A stretch of 64,000 bases of DNA from Synaphobranchus kaupii (Eukaryota > Chordata > Actinopteri > Anguilliformes > Synaphobranchidae), in the NCBI GenBank assembly GCA_029718625.1, contig CM056377.1:108455034-108519033 (forward strand). Direction: 5' to 3'. The notes under the pieces were generated by a model, which saw only the letters and a list, made by a program, of their open reading frames with translations, was not told the origin of the DNA and made no database searches. The stretch's first letter is position 1; the number at the start of each line of letters is the position of its first letter. Positions 25,601 to 36,054 of the stretch are shown one piece after another. Position numbers and translations under genes: made by a program.

Positions 25601-26506
25601 CAGGGAAACCAGGTTTCCTGACAGGGCGGCAGCAGCAGCGTGCAACGGTGGCCCAATGAACCTGCACCCTGTGCAGTGTAGCTTTGTCCTTTGCCCTGTG
25701 TCTCCTCTGAGGAAATCTTATAATAGTGCTCTCTTGAATCTGGCCTATTTAGAAGTGCACACTTCAGAGGAAAGGGTGGAGAACTGCGATAGCATAGAAG
25801 CCTCATCAAGTCCACAGACAATTCTGAAAATAAATAATATACGTTTTCCAGGAATAGTCTTTAAAATCAAGTCTCTTCAATCATTGATGTTCGCTGATTA
25901 ATCCAAAGAATTACAAAAAATAAGAGACTATAACAAGTGAAGTGGGCATTAGTGTCTGTTAAAGTTCTTGCACACTCTGCTGCCACATGGAGGTTGAACT
26001 TGTCCTCTATATGCCTGGCTAGGGGACCTCAATAAAACTCCTGTCAGCGGTACCTCTCTTCTCACACTAACAGGCTATCTGTGTTGTATATGCACACAAA
26101 CACCCCTACAGAACAAGTTACATTGTTGAGATCCGGGGAAATGTAAAGGTGGCGAATAGACTCCATCAGCTGCTTAGTATCCAAGTAGCTGCTATGATAT
26201 TTGCACTGGAACATAGCTACCTATTTATCATCACATTTCAACCACTTAAATGATCAAAAACCAATAATTAAAATTAGAAAAGTAAATCCATGTGTTTGTG
26301 TTTGTCAACAACAATAAGCGCACCTTAAACATCACTGCACTTTCTAATATCTTACAGATCTTCCAACAAGCAGTTTGCAAATTCCTCAAATAAGAACCCA
26401 GATGATTAGAGAGACTTCAAAACAGTTGGGGTCGGGGAGCCATTTGTGCATAACATGATGTCAGGATTCTGAGGTACTTAGGCTGTTTCAAGAACTGGTT
26501 TATTGG
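22602..26506. other. non-coding stretch, repeats but no gene
   Basis: No exon could be supported. At about 23435-24070 there is a probable interspersed repeat that opens with tatagccgcaagcggcaatt and closes near ccttcgggctcaaaccctaa, a form I associate with a common fish repeat. A poly-C run lies at 24440-24476. Confidence 0.4.
24440..24476. repeat. C-rich homopolymer run
   Basis: This is a poly-C tract with single interruptions and is likely unstable in length. Confidence 0.85.
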
Positions 26507-26662
26507 ACTACGACGAAGCAGGATTTCTGAGTTAGCTGGATAACTGCACTGAGTAAAAGCCGGAACGGCTCTTTTTACATCAGTCCATGTTCCAGATTTC
26601 GGAGGGTTCCGGGTTTTACTCAGTGCCGTTACCCGGCTGACTCAGAAATCCTGCTTCGTAGT
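26507..26662. mobile_element. 156-bp palindromic MITE
   Basis: The left arm (cgaagcaggatttctgagtt, then gcactgagtaaaagcc) is mirrored by the right arm (gggttttactcagtgc, then actcagaaatcctgcttcg). The arms are about 55-60 nt with a central loop of about 35 nt. The whole unit can form one hairpin and has no coding capacity. The superfamily is unknown. Confidence 0.75.
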
Positions 26663-28032
26663 AAAATATAAATGTAAAATGTAGCACTTTTGCATTTTGG
26701 CTAAAGTTTCATTTTGTGATCTAATGTTTGCAGATTTTCAGCAATTATATAGTTGCTGAAATTACTCAGAGTTTTACATTTATTTGTTTACAATCCACAG
26801 CCTATTGGCAATACTTAAATTTAATAGCTGCATGTAATGTAAGCCAAGTGGAATGCAACTTTCACAAATTGAACTGTATGTTTGAGTTGTTTGTTATCCA
26901 TTGTAATCCATCTGCCATTATTTTATTGCATGACCAACTGCAACCATAATTTTGTTACGGAGTAGATGTGCTCAACACTAGGCCATTTGTGTGGTTTTAC
27001 GACCAATACATCCATTTTGATGACAAAGTATTGGACAACGAACAGACTGTAGGTATTGGTGGCAAACATTTGACGCCATCAGCAGCTCTGTGAATCTTTT
27101 CTAGGGCCACATTTCCCTGGAGAAGACAGGAGAATGCATGGGGCAGCTCTAGTTGCTCATCCTGCTAAAATGTGGATGGAAATTGGTTGAAGAAATTTAG
27201 TTAGCAAAATGACTTTCCCCACAGCATGGGGATAAGAGTATGCAGGAAATACTGAAGGCTTACGAAAATGTGAGCGTGTTGGTGCAGTCAGAATTTACTA
27301 AGCAACAGTAATTGGGTGGATGGGGAACAGGTGTCCTGGATTTTACAATCTTTGAAATCCTCATGAAAACCCCCAGGTTCCCCATTTGTCAGTTTCCTAT
27401 TACAGTTACACTTTTTTAAATTAATCAAGCCAATGCTGTTCACTTCTATGTAGCTGAACTATGGCATTCAACTTTTAACTGAAGAATAATGGCCAAAGTG
27501 CGGGAATTTTAGGAAACATTACTATTATGCTGTGAATGTGACTTGAATACTGCCCCCGACATCTATAGTAGCACTTTATAACAGCGCCTCTTCAGCACAG
27601 CCATCTACATAAAATATATGCAAATGTACATGACTGAAATTAAAGATGAAGTAGGCAATTATTATTTTATTTTTTTTAAGAAAGATATTGGGGAATGGGT
27701 CATGCTTAGTTGGAGGCAAGTAAGAGCTGCTGTGAGAGAAATCCAGCACCATACAATGCGTTTATACCCTCTGATACTGCATTCTAAAACTGGGGATTCG
27801 TCCCGAAGTTCATGGTTTCAGAAAGTGGCTCATCACATGAACCAATCAAAAAGATTGGCATGTTTCCATCGTGAACCTATCAATGAGATTGACTTTGCGT
27901 GTTCACATAACAGTAAAGCTAGCGTTGACTGTTGAGAGACTTTCAGTCGCTCGTGTCTGCATCACCAAACGGGACTAAAGCCTTGCATAAGGTTATATAT
28001 CTGGGGTCTTTATAAAATTGCCTAGCTATATA
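26663..28032. other. non-coding stretch, no gene seen
   Basis: Short open frames occur but none has splice context or a recognisable family. Confidence 0.4.
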
Positions 28033-28255
28033 CAGTGGGTTGAAAAGGTATTCAGCCCCCTTTGACCTTTTCATATTTTGTTGTGTACGAACATTTGATA
28101 AATATTTATTGAATCAGGCTTTTTTGCTGGTATTCAACACAAACATAAAATCTACAATTTGTTCCAAATTATTTATAAATATAAAACAGAAAACAATCAA
28201 TTCCTTAAGTATTCAGCCCCCTTGCTTCATTGTACTTTAACAGCCGTACAGGCAA
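28033..28255 (+). mobile_element. Tc1/mariner end fragment
   Basis: The fragment begins at a TA with cagtgggttgaaaaggtatt followed by cagccccctttgacc, the terminal sequence of a widespread fish Tc1 family. The tcagcccccttg motif recurs at about 28212. Only one end is present; no transposase follows. Confidence 0.6.
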
Positions 28256-28890
28256 AACATTGTTCAAAACTGCACATCATAAAGTGCCCAGACATCATGT
28301 TTAGATTGTATTTAAAGACTTTGAACAATATGTTATTTTAAAATGTGTGTACATCTATTGTCTCAAAAGGTAAATAATAGCCTAATATTTTATTGTTAAA
28401 ATACAATGTAAAAATTAACTAACTTGTATTAGTTCCTCATGAAGAAATATGTCTGGAAAAGCAGTATTAAGTATTAATGCAAATAGATATTTTATAAAAC
28501 CCCAATGGAAGACAGTTTGAATAACTTCAAAGCACAAGGCTATGGTAGACACAGTATATAAGGTCCTTTCCATGCAAGAAAAATATGCACAATATGAAGA
28601 GTAGAAAGTAAAGGAGAGTGACTCATTACACTCCATATGACTCTCCAATACCATTGCTTAACCCATTTCAGAAATTGAACAACAGTAAATGAACTAAAAA
28701 GAGAGGTACAAATTGCAATTATCATCATCTCCATGACAACAAACAAGGATTCCATCCTCCCTCGCTATTAAATGTGTATGTGTATGTTAATTTCCACAGC
28801 TTCAGATTAGGCCTACTGATTGTTTGGAGCTGATACTGTCAGGCCCCCAGTTCAAAGAACTACTGCACCAGATTGAACAAACATTGATAC
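28256..28890. other. non-coding stretch, no gene seen
   Basis: This is unique-looking sequence between the Tc1 fragment and the LTR element. Confidence 0.4.
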
Positions 28891-28894
28891 ATAT

Positions 28895-29041
28895 TGTGGC
28901 AGCCATCCGGAGGCATGGCTGCCACCCCCTTCCCTTATTTGGGCTGGCAGGAAGTAATTCAGCATTCTTTCTCTCAGGCCCAGGGATAAAAAGCCACCAA
29001 CGAAAGCACTTTTTTTGCAAAGTACCGTGAGGGAAACGCGT

Positions 29042-29113
<72 letters not shown>

Positions 29114-29390
29114 GTGCTTGGATTTCGGATAACGACTTGGACTGTTTTGGAGAACCCCGTTTTGTGATTGACCTTTTATTTGTTTGAGAAACCGGCTTGG
29201 ATTTGAAACTTGGATTACGGACTAAACAAGTAAAACTTTTTCCCTTTCCCCATTTTTTCCATTCCCTTTTCCCCTCCCTCCTGTGAACATTTCCCAAATA
29301 AACAGCCTTTTGATTGCATTTGCTTGTGTATGCTGATTTTATTATTAATCATTGGCGGAGTTGAAACTCAACACCCCGGGTTCTGCTACA
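28895..29390 (+). repeat. 5' LTR with expanded (GA)n
   Basis: The LTR is 496 bp, from TGTGGCAGCC to TTCTGCTACA. It matches the 3' LTR over most of its length. Compared with that copy, it lacks about 70 bp in two places near its start and carries a (ga)n array at about 29046-29111 where the 3' LTR has only a few repeats. A TATA-like ataaaaagcc lies at about 28985. aataaa at about 29296 is a candidate polyadenylation signal. Confidence 0.92.
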
Positions 29391-29410
29391 ACTTGGTGGA
29401 GAATGCTGGC
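29391..29410 (+). promoter_or_regulatory. candidate primer-binding site
   Basis: Directly after the 5' LTR is acttggtggagaatgctggc. The tggtgg start is typical of a site complementary to a tRNA 3' CCA end, which would prime minus-strand DNA. I could not assign the tRNA. Confidence 0.5.
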
Positions 29411-29469
29411 AAGCAGCAACGCCTGAATTACGCCAAATTGATTAATAATAAAAACAAATACGCAAAAGA

Positions 29470-30156
29470 ATGGAAGCCCTCCTACAACAACTCGTGGAGG
29501 CCAACCTGAATCAGCAGGCGATGAACCGTGAGTTGCTTGAGGACCAGCGGCAACAGACGGCGCTGATGCGTGCAGAAATCAGCCGGCTTACGACTGCAGG
29601 AGCTGCGGCTGCACACAGTCCCAGGATTACCCCCAGCCAGTTTATCCTGAAACTGACAGAGGCTGACGACATCGAGGCGTACTTACAGGCCTTCGAGCGC
29701 GCAGCAGTTAGAGAAGGATGGCCACCGGAACAATGGGCCAGCCTGCTCGCTCCCTTTCTGTCTGGGTCCGCACAAAAAACCTATCAGGACCTCACTGCTG
29801 ACCAAGCCAAACACTATGAAGTCCTTAAAAAGGAGATTCTGCGCAGGTATGGCTATACCCTCATTAGTCATGCGCAGAAATTTCATGACTGGACTTTTCT
29901 TTTTCCCTCTCTCTCGCCCAGGTCACAAATGCATGACCTAATTCGCATCGCGAAGAACTGGCTGACTGCAGAGCCGGTCTCGCTAAGTCCGCTAGAGCGA
30001 ATGGTAATTGATAAATACCTGCGGTCCCTCCCCTATGAGGCCAAGAAGTTAGCCAGCCAGGCTAACCCTCAGAGTGCTGACCAGCTCATGGAGCTGGTGG
30101 AAGGTCATCAAACGGCCTTAGAAGTCTTACGGAGCAGCCGACCCCCCCAAACCTGA
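29470..30156 (+). pseudogene. gag (capsid), SCAN-like, of the Gmr1-like element
   Basis: The open frame of 228 codons starts with MEALLQQLVEANLNQQAM, a short coiled-coil-like N-terminus. It then has a capsid-type helical domain. Residues about 55-125 hold ITPSQFILKL and DIEAYLQAFERAA. Residues about 150-220 hold RIAKNWLTAE, KYLRSLPYEA and SADQLMELVEGHQ. The pattern W-L then Y-L-x-x-L-P then a final L-V-E strongly resembles the vertebrate SCAN domain, which is known to derive from Gmr1-like capsids. The frame is lost at a C-run (30141-30148); the CCHC zinc knuckle lies after it in another frame. Confidence 0.88.
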
Positions 30157-30443
30157 TCCGACAGCCCGTGGAAAAGAGAAGAAAAAGGATGAGGAGCTGC
30201 ACTGGAGGCCAGCTAAAGAAGACAGCAGCGTCTGCCCCGGTTCCCCGAGACTGCGCTCCTTTCCTGATGCCGACAGAAGAAGGTGTTATGAGTGTGGTGA
30301 GGTCGGACATCTATCCTGGAGCTGCCCACGCAGGGACGTTCCTATGCCGTCGGCCTCGGCCAGCGAAAACGTCTCGGGAAGGCCCTGTGGAATGCTGACG
30401 TCCTGCTGGGCCCATGAACGCTGCCCCTCCCCAGTGACCCCCC
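30149..30443 (+). pseudogene. Gag C-terminal part with CCHC zinc knuckle
   Basis: After a frameshift in the C-run, a lysine-rich stretch leads to one CCHC knuckle (CYECGEVGHLSWSC, C-x2-C-x4-H-x4-C) at 30284-30325. Such knuckles bind the element's RNA for packaging. The frame shifts again in the C-rich stretch before the protease at about 30440. Confidence 0.85.
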
Positions 30444-30740
30444 GTGACGGCCAACGGAAAAGACACCACAGCCCTGCTCGACTCTGGAAGCATGGTAACC
30501 CTGGTCCGGCCAGAGTTCGCCTGTCCCCAACACGCCCAGGATGCACAAGACACCGTATCCATAACCTGCATTCATGGCGAGACCAAGGTCTACCCCACCA
30601 CCCTGCTGATTCTACAAACCACCAGAGGGCAGCACGTGGGGAGGGCTGGAGTTGTGCCAAACCTACCCGTTCCAGTGCTCATCGGCAGAGATTCCCTGGT
30701 GTTCACCAAGCTATGGTCCGGCATGAGGGGGGGAGACATC
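30444..30740 (+). pseudogene. aspartic protease of the Gmr1-like element
   Basis: The frame starts near 30444. The active-site block LLDSGS is present (Asp at 30480-30482), followed by the usual VTLVRPEF. The flap-like and closing block 'PVPVLIGRDSL' lies at about 30667-30700. Protease monomers of this type pair to cut the Gag-Pol polyprotein. The frame is lost in a G-run at 30725-30735, beyond which an acidic linker continues in another frame to about 30975. Confidence 0.85.
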
Positions 30741-30969
30741 GAAAAGGGAACATGCCGAAGTACAACGGAACAAAGGTCACGCCCAGGAGGAGGCCGAGGG
30801 GGAGGCCAAATTGTGTGGGGTACAGGAAGTAGACGACAACGCCTCCACCGAACCACTGTCGGAAGCAGAAAGTGCCAATGAAGCCCAAGAGGATGGCGAT
30901 GCGAGTATCGGGGACCAGAACCTACTACCCTCGCAGGTCGTTTTGGCACAGCTCAGCTGGAGGATCCAA

Positions 30970-32160
30970 ACCTAGCGAATGCCCTACAGCAAGTAAAGAT
31001 GGTGGACGGGAGTCTCATCAAGGGGGTCAACCAGGTAATCTATCCCCACTTTGCCATTAAAAACCAATTATTGTATCAAGTTGTCATGAAAAACAATGAA
31101 CCTCTTGAACTGTTATTAGTGCCCCGCCAGTTTGTCAACTCTGTCCTACAACTGGCCCATGCTCATGTGCTCGGAGCCCACCTCGGTGTGGAAAAGACAC
31201 TGGAACGGATCAGGACATGATTCCACTGGCCGGGGATGAAGAGGGCGGTCGAAGACTTCTGCTGCAGTTGCCCCGAGTGCCAGCAGGTGGCGCCAAAGCC
31301 CGTTTTTCAGAGCCCACTAATCCCGTTGCCCATAATCTCTACCCCTTTCAGCAGGATAGCCATGGATCTAGTTGGGCCCCTACCCAAGAGCAGCAGTGGC
31401 TACCAATATATCCTGGTGATCCTCGATTATGCTACTAGATATCCGGAGGCGGTCCCCCTGCGCACCATGGCCACCAAGGGTATCGCACGTGAACTTTTGA
31501 TGTTGTTCTCCAGGGTTGGCATACCCAACGAAATCCTGACGGATCAAGGAACCCCCTTTATGTCACGCATCATGAAAGACTTATGTAAAATGTTAAAAGT
31601 GAATCAACTGCGTACCTCAGTTTATCATCCACAGACAGACGGACTGGTGGAGAGGTTCAACCGAACCCTAAAGAGCATGCTGAGGAAGGTCATGGAAGCC
31701 GACGGAAGGAATTGGGACCAACTCCTCCCCTTTCTGATGTTCTCAATCCGAGAGGTGCCCCAGGCCTCGACGGGATTCTCCCCCTTCGAACTCCTCTATG
31801 GCAGGCGACCACGAGGGCTCCTCGATGTGGCCAAGGAGGCCTAGGAACAGCAACCGTCTCCACACCGCACCCTAGTGGAACATGTGGAGGGACTGAGAGA
31901 CTGAATGGCAACGTTGTGGCCCCTGGTGCGGGAGCATATGCAGGAGGCCCAGGAGGCAGGCAACAGGGGGGTTCAGCTGAGGGAGTTCCAGCAGGGTGAT
32001 AAAGTACTGGTGCTCGTGCCCACGTCTGAATGTAAGTTTTTGGCCAGATGGAAAGGACCATATGAGATCCTAGAGAAAGTGGGTTGAGGTTAAGTATCGG
32101 GTGAGACAATCGGACCGCAGGAAGGTTACCCAAATTTATCACATGAACCTACTAAAAAAA
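30970..32160 (+). pseudogene. integrase of the Gmr1-like element
   Basis: The zinc-binding N-domain (two His from about 31155, then C-x2-C in CCSCPECQ near 31260-31283) is broken by an in-frame TGA at 31218. The catalytic core follows from 31236 with Asp at 31365, Asp at 31542 and Glu at 31650. That gives 58 residues between the aspartates and 35 between the second Asp and the Glu (DD35E). The frame meets TAG at 31842. Beyond it lies a GPY/F-type C-terminal module (RWKGPYEILEKVG at about 32046-32086) and 'HMNLLKKW'. It joins element DNA to the host chromosome. Its position upstream of reverse transcriptase is the element's key oddity. Confidence 0.92.
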
Positions 32161-33175
32161 TGGAATGCCCGTGAAGTGTTGTGTGCTGTTCGCCCAAATC
32201 TCTTTGTTTCAGATACCACTCCCAATGATGTGCCGCTAGGGGAGCAGCTGAGTCCAGCCCAAAAACAGGATCTGAAGGAGTTGGTTAACAGCAACAGAGA
32301 TGTGTTCTCACTTGAACCAGGACACACGAACCTCATACAGCACCACATCATAACCGAACCGGGTAAAAAGTAAACCTCCGACCGTATCGCATTCCAGAAG
32401 CAAGGGGGGAGGCCGTGAGAGCGGAAGTACAAACCATGTTGGCAGCAGGGATTATTAAGGAGTCCCAAAGTGAGTGGTGCAGTCCAATCGTGTTGGTGCC
32501 CAAACCGGATGGAACAATCCGGTTTTGTAATGACTTCCACAAATTAAATTAAATATCCAAATTTGATGCCTACCCCATGCCCAGAATCGACGAACTGATT
32601 GAAAGGCTTGGCACAGCACGATTTATCAGCACACTCGACTTAACAAAAGGTTATTGGCAGGTTCCCCTAGCGCCCGAATCCAGAGAGAAAACGGCCTTCG
32701 CAACCCCAGACGGGCTGTTTCACTACAAAAAATTACCCTTCGGACTGCACGGAGCCCCACCCACCTTCCAACGATTGATGGACTAAGTTCTGCGACCCCA
32801 TCGTGAGTATGCTGCTGCTTACCTCGACGATATTGTGATACATGGGGACGACTGGGAAACCCATCTGGGAAGGGTAAGAGATGTCCTGCACGCTCTGAGG
32901 GCAGCCGACACCCAAAAAAATGTCGGTTAGGTCTGCAGGAAGCTGAATACCTGGGATACAGCATCGGATGCGGAACCGTCAAGCCACAGACCAGGAAGGT
33001 GGAAGCGATCCGGGATTGGCCCCGACCCCTCACCAAAAAGCAGGTCCGAACCTTCATCGGGCTCACCAGTTATTATCGCCGGTTCATCCCAAACTTCGCC
33101 ACCCTTGCCAGCCCCCTAACGGACCTGACGAAAAACAAACTACCCACGCAGGTAAAGTGGACAAATTAAACCGAG
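32161..33175 (+). pseudogene. reverse transcriptase of the Gmr1-like element
   Basis: The recognisable blocks are the N-terminal linker, 'SPIVLVPKPDG' (about 32483), RFCNDFHKLN (32520-32549), 'STLDLTKGYWQVPL' (about 32629), 'KLPFGLHGAPPTFQRLMD' (32731-32784) and the catalytic AYLDD (YLDD at 32820-32831). Stops occur at about 32371, 32550 and 32784, with frameshifts near 32380 and 32920. A thumb/connection region (TKKQVRTFIGLTSYYRRFIP) spans about 33036-33095. All breaks are consistent with an old, inactive copy. Confidence 0.9.
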
Positions 33176-33645
33176 ATGGCGTTTCAGAGTCTGAAGGCGG
33201 CGCTCTGTTCTCGACCCGTGTTAGTGAGCCCGGATTTCAACAAACCCCTGGTGGTGCAGACCGATGCCTCGGAGACGGGAGTGGGGGCAGTGCTGTCACA
33301 GGTACAGGAGGGGGAGGAGCATCCAATCATGTACATCAGTAGGAAACTCCTACCACAGGAGCAGCGATACTCAACTGTAGAAAAGGAATGTCTGGCGATC
33401 AAATGGGCCCTAGAGACGTTAAAGTATTACGTGTTAGGCCGCCACTTCACCCTGGTCACAGACCACGCACCACTGGTCTGGATGTCATGCAATAGAGACA
33501 CTAATGACCGGGTCACGAGATGGTTTCTGTCGCTCCAACCATATGCTTTTTCTGTACTCCACAGAGCTGGGGCTGCCCATGTGAATGCCGATGCCCTGTC
33601 CAGGAGAGACGCCCTGGGGTGCCAGGCCGCCCCTCCCTCCCGGTC
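33176..33645 (+). pseudogene. RNase H domain of the Gmr1-like element
   Basis: An open stretch covers the RNase H fold: VQTDASETGVGAVL (first Asp at 33263-33265), VEKECLAIKWAL with the Glu, 'FTLVTDHAPLVWM' with a second Asp, and 'VNADALSRRD' with the last Asp (about 33583-33609). It degrades the RNA of the RNA-DNA hybrid during copying. It sits last in pol, immediately before the polypurine tract, as expected for this pol order. A stop lies beyond, at 33701-33703. Confidence 0.9.
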
Positions 33646-33666
33646 GGAGCTGAGGGGGGGGGGGTG
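33646..33666 (+). promoter_or_regulatory. polypurine tract
   Basis: The G-rich gagctgaggggggggggg directly precedes the 3' LTR. It would prime plus-strand DNA synthesis. Confidence 0.75.
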
Positions 33667-34142
33667 TGTGGCAGCCATCCGGAGGCAGCCCAGGGAATGG
33701 TGATTGAGGGGAAATATGTGCCAGCCTGCTGGCTCCACCCCCTTCCCTTATTTGGGCTGGCAGGAAGTAATTCAGCACACCTGCAGCCCATTCTCTCTCT
33801 CAGGCCCAGGGATAAAAAGCCACCAACGAAACCACTTTTTTGCAAAGTACCGTGAGGGAAACGCGTTGTGAGAGAGAGAGATAGTGAATTGTGCTTGGAT
33901 TTCGGATAACGACTTGTGACTGACCTTTTTTTTGTATGAGAAACCGGCTTGGATTTGAAACTTGGATTACGGACTAAACAAGTAAACCTTTTTCCCTTTC
34001 CCCGTTTTTTCCATTCCCTTTTCCCCTCCCTCCTGTGAACATTTCCCAAATAAACAGCCTTTTGATTGCATTTGCTTGTGTATGCTGATTTTATTATTAA
34101 TCATTGGTGGAGTTGAAACTCAACACCCCGGGTTCTGCTACA
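33667..34142 (+). repeat. 3' LTR
   Basis: The LTR is 476 bp, from TGTGGCAGCC to TTCTGCTACA. It retains two segments absent from the 5' LTR (near 33690-33735 and 33775-33795) but lacks a short piece after acgacttg. The (ga)n tract is short here, and aataaa lies at about 34048. Confidence 0.92.
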
Positions 34143-34146
34143 ATAT

Positions 34147-36021
34147 GCATGAATCACATAGTTAGCCATGCAATAATTAGGATTTAAACTGAAGTTTGCA
34201 GTGCTTTCCTATTTAATCAAATTTGAAGACTTAGCCGTTGAAGAGAGAAAATATTATTTAAGCATAACCAGAGATTTAATTATGTGCACCTTCTTGTTGA
34301 TTTGATATTGCCTGGAGCAAAAAGTCAGAACATTAAAAGGAGCACACTGGATTCAACGACGTTACAAACCCAAGGAGAGAGCAAGACATTTACTTACTTA
34401 CAAAATTTTCTACAATTTCCTTTTATATGGTGTTAAATACATCCTGCAATACATAACAGGCACAAGGTTCAGTCTGTACTGGTATGGAGTAGACACCAGT
34501 GCAGAATAATCTATTAAACCATGCAAACAAAACCCCAGGTGCAGAGCACAAGATAAATGTCAGTGGTTGACATGGATGGCATTTTCCCATAACTGGAGCA
34601 GAATTCCGCAAATCAAATGAAATTGTAAAAGACTTGAGCCGCAATAAATGTGTATGTAAAGCACCCCACACAATTTACTCGCAATTTCCATGGCTCTTGT
34701 CTTGAATCCATGGAATCTATGAATTATATGTTTTATTTCAATATACAAGTAGTCTATACGTCATTGCATACATGTGTGAACAACTGAATAAAAGGATTTT
34801 TCAGGTTTTCGAGCCAATGTAGACCCATGAAGTCCCCTTGCAGAAAAGCCTCAAATCATGTACCATTTCTGTTTTTCATATTTCAGTTCCGCATTATACA
34901 AGCTCCCACATTGTTCCCCTGCATGCCCCTGGCTTCTATACTATTCTTGGCTGCCAATGGATAAGGTCACAAAAAGTGTCTCGCCGCCTGGAAGCCAAAG
35001 GTCCAGAGTTTCAAAAAAGTAATTTAAACAAATTCAGCAGCAACCTTCAAACAATATGATAGGGAGAGGCATGAAAGCTATATAGATTATCTGTCATAGG
35101 TGCTTAAAACTTAAGAATTTACTGGTAATCATCTTTTTCTGAAGAACAAATATTAGCATTCACATTGTGATTCGGAGCACCATATTGGAGGAGATCTGGA
35201 TGGGTAAAAGAGATGCTCACTTCAATCAAATATTTTAACCATATACCTCAATTTGCCCTCTGGTTACATCCTTCCACTTCTGAAATTATCAGGAGGATAT
35301 TTTAAACATTTAACAGCTCATTTCCATTTCAGCCAAATAAGACATCAATATTCTTCTCTCACACTCTTAAATGCAGATAGTTATCACTGAGATAGCTGGT
35401 GCATTATGTTAAAGGACACAGAGTACGGACAAAATAACACCTCCTGTACAGAGAGGGGGAGGGTAATCACACATCATGTTTCAATGATCACTGCTTGGCC
35501 TTCTGTACATAACATCATCAATACACTAACCACAGAGCAAACTAAATGTCATACTCTACACACTCAACAGTACTGAAATATGATATAGTACACTATATTC
35601 TGAAATATTTACAAACTTTCGCAACTATTTGGAAACTTTGTTCTAGGCACATGTTAATCTAGAATGGTAGGCTATATGAAATCATTGAAATTAATATGCT
35701 GGTATACCAACATTAAGCTTGCTCAGTTCAGGCACTGGAAAATCAATGCTAGGTCTAGGACCATGGAGATGAGACGCAGCCGTCCAGAACCACCGTGTTC
35801 ACAGCTTTTATACAACAGTGGTTAATAAATCCTTACTCCACCACCAGAAATTACGACATATTTTCCCAAAATTTACTGTGTTTCGAAATATGTACACTAG
35901 GTATTGCGCGTGATCCGCAAGATCTAGCAGCACCTGTGGGCTTACATCAATTCAAGATGAAAAAACTCCTTAAAAAAAACCCTTATAAAAAAAAACCTTA
36001 TACCCACCTTACATTATACTG

Positions 36022-36054
<33 letters not shown>

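Larger units (their letters stand above)
28895..34142 (+). mobile_element. Gmr1-like Ty3/Gypsy LTR retrotransposon, complete but inactivated
   Basis: This 5.25-kb element has two LTRs, each starting TGTGGCAGCC and ending TTCTGCTACA. A 4-bp duplication, ATAT, flanks it (28891-28894 and 34143-34146). The inside runs gag, zinc knuckle, protease, integrase, reverse transcriptase, RNase H, then a polypurine tract and the 3' LTR. Integrase lies before reverse transcriptase, the reverse of ordinary Gypsy order. That arrangement defines the deuterostome Gmr1-like group. No env is seen. At least five frameshifts or stops break the coding region, so this copy cannot make its proteins. Confidence 0.93.

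Noticed and set aside
28824..29030. Possible host exon before the gag region
   Set aside because: It overlaps the 5' LTR start and unique flank. The LTR match to 33667 explains the similarity.
30286..30660. Minus-strand open frames inside the LTR element
   Set aside because: They are antisense to protease and zinc-knuckle sequence. There is no independent evidence.
31690..32142. Pro-rich minus-strand frame, possible env or accessory gene
   Set aside because: It is antisense to the integrase C-terminal region. There is no signal peptide, membrane anchor or splice site.
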